Shown piece by piece: positions 54,970-62,728 of a stretch of 64,000 nucleotides of DNA. Position 1 is the stretch's first letter. Each line of letters begins with the position of its first letter. The translations under genes were made by a program, and so were the position numbers. The notes under the pieces were generated by a model. That model did not search any database, was not told the origin of the DNA, and saw nothing but the letters and a program-made list of their open reading frames with translations. The DNA comes from Bog-793 sp963785415 (GTDB lineage: Bacteria; Actinomycetota; Acidimicrobiia; Acidimicrobiales; Bog-793): NCBI GenBank assembly GCA_963785415.1, contig CAWAVB010000001.1:1178001-1242000 (forward strand), written 5' to 3'.

Positions 54970-56107
54970 CGGATCCTCCGCGATCGGGCTTGTCGGGGGC
55001 GGCCCGGAAGAACTCGGGCCAGAAGTAGGCGGCCACGCCGGCGCGGCGGCGCCGGGCCGCGGACCGGACGTTGTCACGGCACAGAAGGCACGGCGTGACG
55101 ATCGGGGCTTGCTCGGCAGCGGCGAAATCTAAGAGCGCCCCCACCTCCTCGCTCGGCCCCCGGTAGACGCCACCGAGGCCGCCGCAGCAGCCGGCGTGCA
55201 ACGCGGGGTAGGAGATCACGGACTCGGCACCGGCGAGCTCGGCCGCGTCGGCGAGGAGCGCCAGCGCGCCGTCCCGATCGGCGAGGCACCCGACGTAGGG
55301 CACGAAGCGCGCCGCGGCGGCCTCGAGCTTGCGCCCGTCGCGGCGGGCCGTCTCGACGAGGACCCGCCACACCGGCGTGACCTCTACCCCGGCGTCGCCG
55401 AGCGAACGGTCGCACGCCGGGCAGGCCGTCACGACCGCCCCGAGGCCGACGAGGTCCGCCGGCGGACAGGCGCCCGCCGGGTGGCCGCAGCACACGGCCC
55501 CGGTGGGCCGGACGAGCCCGACGCCGAGCTCGGCGGCGAGACCCAGCGTGCCGGCGAGGAGGGACGGGTCGGCGTCGAGGGCGCAACCGGCGAAGAACGA
55601 CACGTCCCCGTCCGCCGGCGCGGCGGAGCGGGGCGCGCGCCGGAACCGGCGGGCGACGCGGTGGACGCCCTGGGAGGCCGCGTCGACGAGATCGTCGGGA
55701 ACGAAGCCCCGGACCGCCATCGCCGCGCCGAAGGCGACGGCGTCGACCGTCGGCTTTCTCGACAGGCGCCGCGTGGCGACGGCGGCGGCGCCGCGCTCGG
55801 GACAGCGCGGCCCCCCGAAGGCCTCCTGGAGCCGGCGCACGTCGGCCATCACGGCGGCGACGTCGACTCCCATCGGACAGGCCTCGTTGCAGGCGCCGCA
55901 GCCGGTGCAGCGCCACACGTCCTCGGCTGCGAGCAGCTCGTCGACGTCCCCCGCCAGCAGCTGCCGGATCACCCGGCGCGGGCCCTCGGCCATCGCGAGG
56001 CCCTGCGGGCAGGCGCTCCGGCACCGCCCGCACTGGTAACACGGCCGGCAACGCTCGGCGATCGCGGTGACGACTGAGCGTGCCTCCTCGGTGGCGACGG
56101 CCGTCAT
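54962..56107 (-). CDS. HdrC-HdrB fusion protein
   Basis: The N-terminal part (about 15-95) is HdrC-like, with C23, C26, C29 and C33 and then C67, C70, C73 and C77 for two [4Fe-4S] clusters. The C-terminal part (about 165-345) has two CCG-type modules as in HdrB: AGCALDADP with VCCGHPAGACPP and TACPACDRSL, then VGCLADRDG with HAGCCGGLGG and TPCLLCRDN. These bind the non-cubane clusters that reduce a disulfide. GlpC/LutA-like Fe-S reductases share this layout, but the operon context favours Hdr. ATG 56107 overlaps the previous stop as ATGA. Confidence 0.85.
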   Translation of the reverse strand: MTAVATEEARSVVTAIAERCRPCYQCGRCRSACPQGLAMAEGPRRVIRQLLAGDVDELLAAEDVWRCTGCGACNEACPMGVDVAAVMADVRRLQEAFGGPRCPERGAAAVATRRLSRKPTVDAVAFGAAMAVRGFVPDDLVDAASQGVHRVARRFRRAPRSAAPADGDVSFFAGCALDADPSLLAGTLGLAAELGVGLVRPTGAVCCGHPAGACPPADLVGLGAVVTACPACDRSLGDAGVEVTPVWRVLVETARRDGRKLEAAAARFVPYVGCLADRDGALALLADAAELAGAESVISYPALHAGCCGGLGGVYRGPSEEVGALLDFAAAEQAPIVTPCLLCRDNVRSAARRRRAGVAAYFWPEFFRAAPDKPDRGGSDA

Positions 56108-56673
56108 GACGATCCCCCGCCGATCCCCGCCAGGGCGGGGTCGGCTCCGGTAGCCCGCTCATCGGCGAGCCTCTCGGCGTGGGCGCAGAAGGTGCGGAGC
56201 CGGCGCCCGACGGTGTGGCGCTCCGCGGCGCACAGGTGCCACTGCTCGATCGGCATCGGGTTGCCCGCCTCGGCGAGGAGCTCTACCGCCACGGCGATCT
56301 GCTCGGCGGCGCTCCGGTCGCCGCCCCGGTACTGGCAGCGGTCCTCGGCGCAGCCGGCGAGGAAGACCCCCGCCGCACCGAGCCGCGCCGCCTCGACGAG
56401 GTGCAGCGCGCTCACCCGCCCGAGGCAGGGCAGCTCGACGAGGCGCACGTTTTCCGGGTAGCGGTCGCGGCGCACCCCCGCCAACGAGAAGGCGGCGCCG
56501 GCACACTCGGCGCAGACGAATCCGACGACGGGGTGGTCCGCGCCCTCGACGAGCGTGCGCACCCGGCCGAGCAGCGTCTCGTCGTCGAGGCCGTGGGCGA
56601 TCGCCAGCTCCGGGCAGTGCGCGGCGCAGATCCCGCAGGCCCGGCAGCGGTCGGCGTCGACGACGGCGATCAT
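56104..56673 (-). CDS. Ferredoxin-MvhD module, in a shifted frame behind hdrA
   Basis: Residues about 1-30 hold one [4Fe-4S] site (CRACGICAAHCP). Residues about 48-165 form an MvhD-type [2Fe-2S]/delta-subunit domain with FVCAECAGAA, LVELPCLGRVSALHLV and GVFLAGCAEDRCQYRGGDRSA. MvhD couples HdrA to an electron-donating enzyme. ATG 56673 is the first usable start but has no ribosome binding site. The single ferredoxin motif here is the second of the pair that closes a normal HdrA, so it reads as the continuation of the upstream hdrA frame after a +1 shift. If joined, the product would resemble QmoB. Confidence 0.75.
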   Translation of the reverse strand: MIAVVDADRCRACGICAAHCPELAIAHGLDDETLLGRVRTLVEGADHPVVGFVCAECAGAAFSLAGVRRDRYPENVRLVELPCLGRVSALHLVEAARLGAAGVFLAGCAEDRCQYRGGDRSAAEQIAVAVELLAEAGNPMPIEQWHLCAAERHTVGRRLRTFCAHAERLADERATGADPALAGIGGGSS

Positions 56674-58501
56674 CGCGTCGTCGCGCAGCCCTGCCGGGCG
56701 CGGCGCGTCGGCGGAGCGCGGCGACAAGACCCATCGCCCCGAACGGGCAGGCGCCCGTGCAGACGTCGCATCCGACACAGCGCGACCCGTCGATCGTCGG
56801 GGCCGCCGCGGGACGCCGGGACGTCGAGGTGAGGTAGCGGTGGACCTGACCCGCCGCCGCGGACGCCTGGGACGAGGACTCGGCGAGCGACTTCGGCCCG
56901 GAGGCGGATCCGCAGACGAACACACCCTCGGCCGACGTCTCGGTCGCCCGGTTCTTCGCGTCGAGGACGTCGACGAAGCCCGCGGCGTCGAGTCGCGCGC
57001 CGAGCACCCCGGCGACGCGCTCGGTGTCGGCGGACGGCACGAACCCAGTCGACAAAACGACGAGATCGGGCCGGAGCACCCGCTTCACGCCGGCACCCAC
57101 GTCCTCGACCTCCACGACGGGCCGTTTGTCGCCGTCGAGCTCGACCCGGGGCGGGGAGCCCCGCAGGAACTCGACGCCGGCCGCGCGCGCCGCCGTGTAC
57201 CAGCTCTCCCCCTCGGTGCCGAGGGTGCGCAGCTCGAGGTAGCAGACTGTGACCCGCGTCGTCGGGAACAGCCTTCGCAACCGGATGGCGTGCTTCAGGG
57301 CGATCGTGCAGCAAAGCCGCGAGCAGTACGGCAGGCGCCGCAGGTCACGTGACCCGGCGCACTGGACCATGACGACGTCCCCGACCGGGGGCCGGTCGAG
57401 CCAGAGCCGCTCCTCCCAGCCGTCAAGCACGGGCGCGAACTCGGTCTGGGTGAGCACCCGTTCGGCGGGGTAACCGAGGTGGGCGACGAGCTCCGCGGGG
57501 GCGGGGTCGCAACCGGTGGCGGCGACGATCGCGCCGGCCCGGATCGTGGCGAGCCGCGGCGACTGGGTGAAGTCGATCGCCTCGACCGGGCACGCCTCGG
57601 CGCAGGCGCCGCAGAACGTGCAGCTGTCGAGGTCGACCGCCCAGCGGACCCGGCCGTCGAACAGCTCTGAGTAGATCGCCTTGTGCTCGCCGTCCGGCCC
57701 GGTGACCCCGCACGCCTTCTCGCACAGACCGCAGTCGACGCAGTCCTGCGTCACCATGTTCGGGAGCTGGCGGAGGGTGACCTCGAACCCGCCCGGTTCG
57801 CCGGACACCGACTCCACCTCGGTGCGCCGCCAGATCGCGAGGTTCGGGTGGTCGACGGCCGCGTTCCGGAAAAGGCAGCGGCGGACCCCGGACTGCTCCT
57901 CGACCGTCGGCAGGCACGCCCCGCAGTCGTTCGTCGGGTAGGCCGTGCCGATCCGGGTGGCGTAGCCGCCGAGGAACGCCTGGCGCTCGACGAGGTCGAC
58001 GTGATGGCCCATCCGGGCGAGCTCGGTCGCCGTGGCGATGCCGGCGACGCCCCCGCCCAAGACGACCACCGAATCGACCCGTGCCGCGGGGGCGGCCGGC
58101 CGGGGACGGGCCGCGGGGAACCGCAGGGCCGCCCGGGCGATGCGCAGGGCCTTGTCGGTGACCGCCGTGCGATCCTCGCCGTGGACCCAGGAACAGCCTT
58201 CCCGGACGTCGGCCACCTCGAGAGAAAGGCCCAGAGCCGCGAGGTTTCCGAAGCGCTGCGCGACGGAGTCCGCCGAGCAGCCGACGAACACCAGGCGCTC
58301 GCCCGTCCCGTTTTCGGCGAGCTCGGCGAGCCGGGCCCGACCCTCGCGTCCGCACCACACCCGGCGCCGTTCGACCGGTCCCCCGTCGTCGGCGAGCCCG
58401 CGCTCTACGACGCCGAAGTCGACGTTCGCCGCCATCGTCCCGGCGCACTCGCAGACAAGGGTGCGCGCGCCCCCGGGGGCACCCGCGTCGGATCCCGTCA
58501 C
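56159..58501 (-). CDS. hdrA: HdrA-like FAD/iron-sulfur subunit (QmoB-like), frame broken near its end
   Basis: HdrA carries FAD and several [4Fe-4S] clusters and is the hub of the complex. The N-terminal LVCECAGTM, the FAD loop VVVLGGGVAGIATATEL, the CxxC clusters in DCVDCGLCEKACG and CTFCGACAEACP, and QCAGSRDLRRLPYCSRLCC are all present. The first C-terminal ferredoxin motif CVGCDVCTGACPFGAMG is intact (about 56740-56790). After it this frame becomes Arg-rich nonsense to 56159, while homology continues in the +1 frame. GTG 58501 overlaps the preceding ferredoxin gene as GTGA. Only about 56700-58501 is real coding in this frame. Confidence 0.85.
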   Translation of the reverse strand: MTGSDAGAPGGARTLVCECAGTMAANVDFGVVERGLADDGGPVERRRVWCGREGRARLAELAENGTGERLVFVGCSADSVAQRFGNLAALGLSLEVADVREGCSWVHGEDRTAVTDKALRIARAALRFPAARPRPAAPAARVDSVVVLGGGVAGIATATELARMGHHVDLVERQAFLGGYATRIGTAYPTNDCGACLPTVEEQSGVRRCLFRNAAVDHPNLAIWRRTEVESVSGEPGGFEVTLRQLPNMVTQDCVDCGLCEKACGVTGPDGEHKAIYSELFDGRVRWAVDLDSCTFCGACAEACPVEAIDFTQSPRLATIRAGAIVAATGCDPAPAELVAHLGYPAERVLTQTEFAPVLDGWEERLWLDRPPVGDVVMVQCAGSRDLRRLPYCSRLCCTIALKHAIRLRRLFPTTRVTVCYLELRTLGTEGESWYTAARAAGVEFLRGSPPRVELDGDKRPVVEVEDVGAGVKRVLRPDLVVLSTGFVPSADTERVAGVLGARLDAAGFVDVLDAKNRATETSAEGVFVCGSASGPKSLAESSSQASAAAGQVHRYLTSTSRRPAAAPTIDGSRCVGCDVCTGACPFGAMGLVAALRRRAAPGRAARRRDDRRRRRRPLPGLRDLRRALPGAGDRPRPRRRDAARPGAHARRGRGPPRRRIRLRRVCRRRLLVGGGAPRPLPGKRAPRRAALPRAGERAAPRRGGAARCGGGLPRRLRRGPLPVPGRRPERRRADRRGGRAPRRGGQPDADRAVAPVRRGAPHRRAPAPHLLRPRREARR

Positions 58502-58950
58502 GCCAGCACCGCAGTGGCAAAGCTTCTCGTTGCCGCGAGGCACCCGAGATCGGCCCCGTCGACCGGCCGCGCCGTCACCGCACCGGTCGGACAGGCGCGC
58601 GTGCACGCCCCACAGCCGAGACAGCGGTCGCGGTCGAACTCGATCGTCCGAAAGGTCCGCACCCGGTCGGGGACCTCGAACGAACCGTCCGGCTCGTGGC
58701 GGGCGATCCGTCGCAGGCAGGCACCGAGGGCTCCGCGCGTCGTCCCGGCGGGCGCGTCGTAGAGCTGGAGCGGATCGAAAAGTGCACTCTCGGCAATGGC
58801 GGCGGACGGGCAGACCTTGACGCATCGACCGCAGCCGATGCAGAGCTCCTCGTGGCGGACGATCTCGCAACCGATCCCGTCGGTCGCCGTCTTGGGCGCC
58901 ACTCCGGGGAGCGAACCCAGCATCTCCCGTCCGCGGGCGGTGAGCGGCAT
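58498..58950 (-). CDS. Ferredoxin-like protein with two [4Fe-4S] clusters
   Basis: The 150-aa protein has two C-x2-C-x2-C-x3-C-P motifs, CIGCGRCVKVCP (about 37-48) and CLGCGACTRACP (about 109-120), separated by a 60-residue insert. ATG 58950 follows the mvhD stop by a few bases with GAGG at 9-nt spacing. Its stop overlaps the hdrA GTG as GTGA. It probably carries electrons between HdrA units or to a soluble partner. I know no close named homologue. Confidence 0.85.
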   Translation of the reverse strand: MPLTARGREMLGSLPGVAPKTATDGIGCEIVRHEELCIGCGRCVKVCPSAAIAESALFDPLQLYDAPAGTTRGALGACLRRIARHEPDGSFEVPDRVRTFRTIEFDRDRCLGCGACTRACPTGAVTARPVDGADLGCLAATRSFATAVLA

Positions 58951-58953
58951 CGC

Positions 58954-59433
58954 CTACCGCCTCGACAGCCGGGGCAGGCCCGAGATCGTCGCGTGCATCC
59001 GGCGTGTCGCGGCGACGAAGCGCGGCGAGTCGTTGGCGCTCATCGTGAACATCTGGACGCGCTCGGGCTCGACCCCCACGGATTCCAGCAAACGTTGGAC
59101 GAAGGCGACCCGGTCGAGCGCCGACAGGTTCCCTTCCCGGTAGTGGCACTGGCCCTCGAGGCAGCCGGCCACGAAGACGCCGTCGGCCCCCTCGGCGAGG
59201 GCACTCAGCACGTGGAGGGGACTGACGCGGCCGGTGCACGGCATGAGCACGCTGCGAACGGTGGTCGGCAACGGGACGCGTGCATTCCCGGTCGCGTCGG
59301 CGGCGGCGTAGGCACATTCCCGGCAGAAGAACCCGATGATCGTGCGTCCACTGTCGTCGGCGTCTGATCCGTCCGGGCCCTTCGGGACGGGCGCGACCGT
59401 CCCGGGAACGAGCGCAGCCGGGACGCTAGGCAC
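58954..59433 (-). CDS. mvhD: MvhD-like delta subunit
   Basis: MvhD (F420-nonreducing hydrogenase delta subunit) links HdrA to its electron source. The motif set is clear: IIGFFCRECAYAAADATG, VLMPCTGRVSPLHVLSALAEG and GVFVAGCLEGQCHYREGN, with the Cys that bind a [2Fe-2S] cluster. The 20 extra N-terminal residues are Pro/Ala-rich. GTG 59433 overlaps the end of the preceding hdrA gene by 8 nt. No hydrogenase genes are in the window, so another donor must be used. Confidence 0.9.
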   Translation of the reverse strand: MPSVPAALVPGTVAPVPKGPDGSDADDSGRTIIGFFCRECAYAAADATGNARVPLPTTVRSVLMPCTGRVSPLHVLSALAEGADGVFVAGCLEGQCHYREGNLSALDRVAFVQRLLESVGVEPERVQMFTMSANDSPRFVAATRRMHATISGLPRLSRR

Positions 59434-62400
59434 GGGCGGTCACCTCGGCGAGAATCTCGGCATCCGAGAAGCCGCCGAGGGTCATCGCCCCGGACGGGCA
59501 CTCGGCGACGCAGATGCCGCAGCCCCGGCAGCTCTCCGACTCGACGACGGCGTGGGCGGGCACGCCGTCGACGAGGTGCACGGCGCCCTGGGGACAGACG
59601 TTCTCGCAGACGCCGCAACCGATGCAAACCTCGGGATCGGACCAGGCGACCTCGGCGGGGGTCATGAGGAAGCCGCTCGAGAGCATCGACATCACGCGGG
59701 CCGCGGCCGCCTTGGCCTGGGCGATCGTGTCCGGGATGTTCTTCGGGCCCTGGGCGGTCCCGGCGACGAAGACGCCGGCGCGCTGGGTGTCCACCGGGCG
59801 CAGCTTGGGGTGGTACTCCTTCAGGAAGCCCGCGGCGTCCTGCTGCAGGCCGGCCACCCGGGCGATCTGCGCCGTCCCGTCCGAGCCCTCGAGCCCGGCG
59901 GAGAGCACGACGAGGTCGAACAGCTCCTCGGTCTTGCGCCCGGTCACAGTGTCCTCGAAGCGGACCCGGAGCCGTTGGTCGGGCTCCTCGATCAGCTCGC
60001 CGACCCGGGTGCGGACGTAGCGAACCCCGCGGGTCGCCACCAGCCGGTAGTACTCCTCGTGCGCCTTGCCGGGCGCCCGCAGGTCCGTGTAGCCGATCGT
60101 CACCTCGCACTCGGGATGGTCCTGTCTGATGAGCGAGGCATGCACCGTGGCGAAGAGGCAGCAGATCGCCGAGCAGTGCGTGTTGCCCCGTGAGGTCTGG
60201 TCGCGCGAGCCGACGCACTGCAGCATGAAGATCCGCTTCGGCGTCTCGCCATCGGAGGGCCGCCGCAGCTCGCCGCCGGTCGGCCCCGAGGCGGAGACGA
60301 GGCGGGCGAGCTGGCTCTGGGTGATCACGTTGGCGTACCGGCCGAACCCGAGCGGAGGCTTGCGCCGGGCGTCGAACTCGCGGTGGCCCGTGGCGATCAC
60401 CATCGCGCCGACCGTCAGCTCCTCCTCCCACGGCTCCTGGTCGAAATCGATGGCGTGCGCCGGACAGACCGTCTCGCAGGAACGGCAGTCGCAGCAGCCG
60501 CCGCAGGCGACGCAGCGCCGCGCCTCGGCGACGGCGTCGTCTTCGCTGAGCCCGAGGCGCACCTCGCCCCAGGTCCCCCTGCGCTCCTCGGGGGCGGCCA
60601 TCGGCATGGGCCGGCGCCGCTGTGGCCTGCCCGACGGCAGGTCGGCGTCCGCCACCTCGGCTGTCGGGCGGCCGGGTTGCCAGACCTCCGCCCACTCCTC
60701 GCCGCGCAGGAAGTTGTGGATCGCGCGAGCGGCGCGCCGTCCGTCGGCGATCGCCTCGACCGGGGTCGAGAGCCCCGGCACCGCGGCACGGCCCGCTGCG
60801 AACACGCCGGGCCGCTCCGTGAGAAGCGTCGCCCGGTCCGTGACGACCTGTCTGCCGGCCACCCGGACGCCCGTCGCGCCCACGAGGAACCCCTCGTCGA
60901 TCTCCGAACCGTCCGCCAAGACGACAGAGTCCACGGCGATCTCGCGCGGCTCTTCGCCCGCCCGGGCAAGGAACCGGAGGGCGCCGGCGGCACCGTCTTC
61001 CGAGATCTCGACCGGCACGAGCCCGCAGGCGAGCTCGACCCCTTCGTCGACCGCCTCGGTGACGAGCTCCGGCTGAGCGGCAAGGGCCGGGCGGTCCTCG
61101 GCGCAGGCGACCGTGACGGTTTGCGCGCCAAGCCGCAGGCAGCTGCGGGCGGCGTCGAAGGCGGCGTCGCCGCTCCCGACCACGACCACCCGCCGTCCGA
61201 TCGCGACCGGCTCGCCCGTGGCGCGGGCGCCCAGCAGCTCGGCGGCCGAGACGACACCAGGCCGGTCCGATCCGGGAAGCGTCGAGGTCGCGGCACGCTG
61301 GCGACCGACGGCGAGCAGCACCGCCTGGTAACCGGAGGAAACAAGGGAGTCCACGGTGAAGTCCGCCCCACAACGCTCGCCGGCCCGGAACTCGACGCCG
61401 TGGGCGAGCACGCGCCCGACCTCCTGGTCGAGGAGCTCGCGCGGCAGACGGAACTCCGGGACGAGGCGACGCAGCTCCCCGCCCGCTTCGGGCTGCGCCT
61501 CGAAGACAGTGACGTGGTAGCCGAACCGGGCGAGCTCCCGCGCCGCGGTGAGCCCCGCGGGGCCGGCGCCCACGACGGCGACCTTCTCCTCGTACACCGC
61601 CGGGGGGGCGACGACTGGGGGCGCCGCCGTGACGCGGTCAGCGACGAAGCGCCCGACAGCGGCGATCGCGACGGGCTCGTCGACCCGGCCCCTCGTGCAC
61701 GCGGTCTCGCACTCGTGGCCACAGACCCGGCCGCACACGCTCGGGAACGGGTTCTCCCGACTCGCCAGCTCGTAGGCGTCGGCGGTGCGCCCCTGGGCGA
61801 CGAGGGCGGCAACCCCCTGGGCGGCGGTGTGCACCGGGCAGACCGCCACACAGGGCGCCCAGCCGCGGTAGTCGATCGCGAACCCCGCGGGGACCGCGTT
61901 GGCGAACGGCCGTCCGATTGCCTTGCGCTTCGCCATGCCGAAGTCGAAGGCGCTCTCCAGCTCGACCGGACACGCCGAGGTGCACCGCCCACAGGCCACA
62001 CAGCGCTCGGAGACGTAGCTCGGACGGTGGAGCACCCGCACCCGCAGCTCGCCCGGCGGGCCGACCACGGACGTCACCTCGGAGAGGGTGTGGACGTGGA
62101 TGCGTGAGTCCGTCGCGGCGTTGGCGAGACGTGGCGCGAGCGAGCACATCGCGCAGTCCTCGGTCGGGAAGGTCTTCGACAAGCGTGCCATGTAACCGCC
62201 GAGCGACTGCTCGCGTTCGACGATGTGTACCTCGATGCCCGCGTCGGCGAGCTCCTCGGCAGCGGACATCCCGCCGATCCCCCCACCGACGACGACCGCG
62301 GAACGGTGCAGGAACGTCCGGGTCCGCGTCAGGTCGGACTGCTGGGTCGCGCGGGCGACCGCCGCGGCGAGGATCGTCTCGGCCTTTTGCTGCGCCTTCG

Positions 62401-62728
62401 CCGGTTCGTCGCGGTGGACGAACGAACAGCCTTCGCGCAGATTGGCGAAGGCCACGGCGTTCTCACCCAGGCGCAGCTCGCGCGCGATGCGCTCGAACGT
62501 CGGGCCCTGGACGCGCCGCGAGCAAGCGCCGATCACGATGTGGTCGAGTCCCCGCGACTGCACGGCCCGCTCGATGCGCCGCCGTCCCTCGGTGCCACAC
62601 ATGAACTGGCTGACCGACACGTTCACGACACCGGGCAGGGCGCGACCACCGGCGGCGAGGGACCTGAGGTCCAGGACGTCGGAGATGTTGCCCCCGCACT
62701 CGCAGAGGAAGACGCCGCAGCGCGTCAG
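59426..62728 (-). CDS. hdrA: HdrA with an inserted GltD/NfnB-like NAD(P)H oxidoreductase domain
   Basis: The 1100-aa protein starts as HdrA (residues about 4-265: VFLCECGGNI, FAD loop VVVGGGIGGMSAAEEL, FPTEDCAMCSLAP, CVACGRCTSACP). A full GltD-type domain is inserted at about 275-680: CGRVCGHECETACTRG, VAVVGAGPAGLTAARELA, RRVVVVGSGDAAFDAARSC and GVFAAGRAAVPGLSTPVEAIADGRRAA. HdrA then resumes (CETVCPAHAIDFDQEPWEE, VGSRDQTSRGNTHCSAICC) and ends with CIGCGVCENVCP and CRGCGICVAECP. The insert should bind FAD and NAD(P)H. No ATG, GTG or TTG precedes the conserved N-terminus. CTG 62728, overlapping the hdrB stop as CTGA and preceded by AAGGAG, is the likely start. Confidence 0.9.
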   Translation of the reverse strand: MTRCGVFLCECGGNISDVLDLRSLAAGGRALPGVVNVSVSQFMCGTEGRRRIERAVQSRGLDHIVIGACSRRVQGPTFERIARELRLGENAVAFANLREGCSFVHRDEPAKAQQKAETILAAAVARATQQSDLTRTRTFLHRSAVVVGGGIGGMSAAEELADAGIEVHIVEREQSLGGYMARLSKTFPTEDCAMCSLAPRLANAATDSRIHVHTLSEVTSVVGPPGELRVRVLHRPSYVSERCVACGRCTSACPVELESAFDFGMAKRKAIGRPFANAVPAGFAIDYRGWAPCVAVCPVHTAAQGVAALVAQGRTADAYELASRENPFPSVCGRVCGHECETACTRGRVDEPVAIAAVGRFVADRVTAAPPVVAPPAVYEEKVAVVGAGPAGLTAARELARFGYHVTVFEAQPEAGGELRRLVPEFRLPRELLDQEVGRVLAHGVEFRAGERCGADFTVDSLVSSGYQAVLLAVGRQRAATSTLPGSDRPGVVSAAELLGARATGEPVAIGRRVVVVGSGDAAFDAARSCLRLGAQTVTVACAEDRPALAAQPELVTEAVDEGVELACGLVPVEISEDGAAGALRFLARAGEEPREIAVDSVVLADGSEIDEGFLVGATGVRVAGRQVVTDRATLLTERPGVFAAGRAAVPGLSTPVEAIADGRRAARAIHNFLRGEEWAEVWQPGRPTAEVADADLPSGRPQRRRPMPMAAPEERRGTWGEVRLGLSEDDAVAEARRCVACGGCCDCRSCETVCPAHAIDFDQEPWEEELTVGAMVIATGHREFDARRKPPLGFGRYANVITQSQLARLVSASGPTGGELRRPSDGETPKRIFMLQCVGSRDQTSRGNTHCSAICCLFATVHASLIRQDHPECEVTIGYTDLRAPGKAHEEYYRLVATRGVRYVRTRVGELIEEPDQRLRVRFEDTVTGRKTEELFDLVVLSAGLEGSDGTAQIARVAGLQQDAAGFLKEYHPKLRPVDTQRAGVFVAGTAQGPKNIPDTIAQAKAAAARVMSMLSSGFLMTPAEVAWSDPEVCIGCGVCENVCPQGAVHLVDGVPAHAVVESESCRGCGICVAECPSGAMTLGGFSDAEILAEVTARA

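Noticed and set aside
59205..61373. 720-codon frame overlapping the HdrA-GltD gene
   Set aside because: It is Arg-rich and out of frame with the conserved Cys motifs; a shadow of hdrA.
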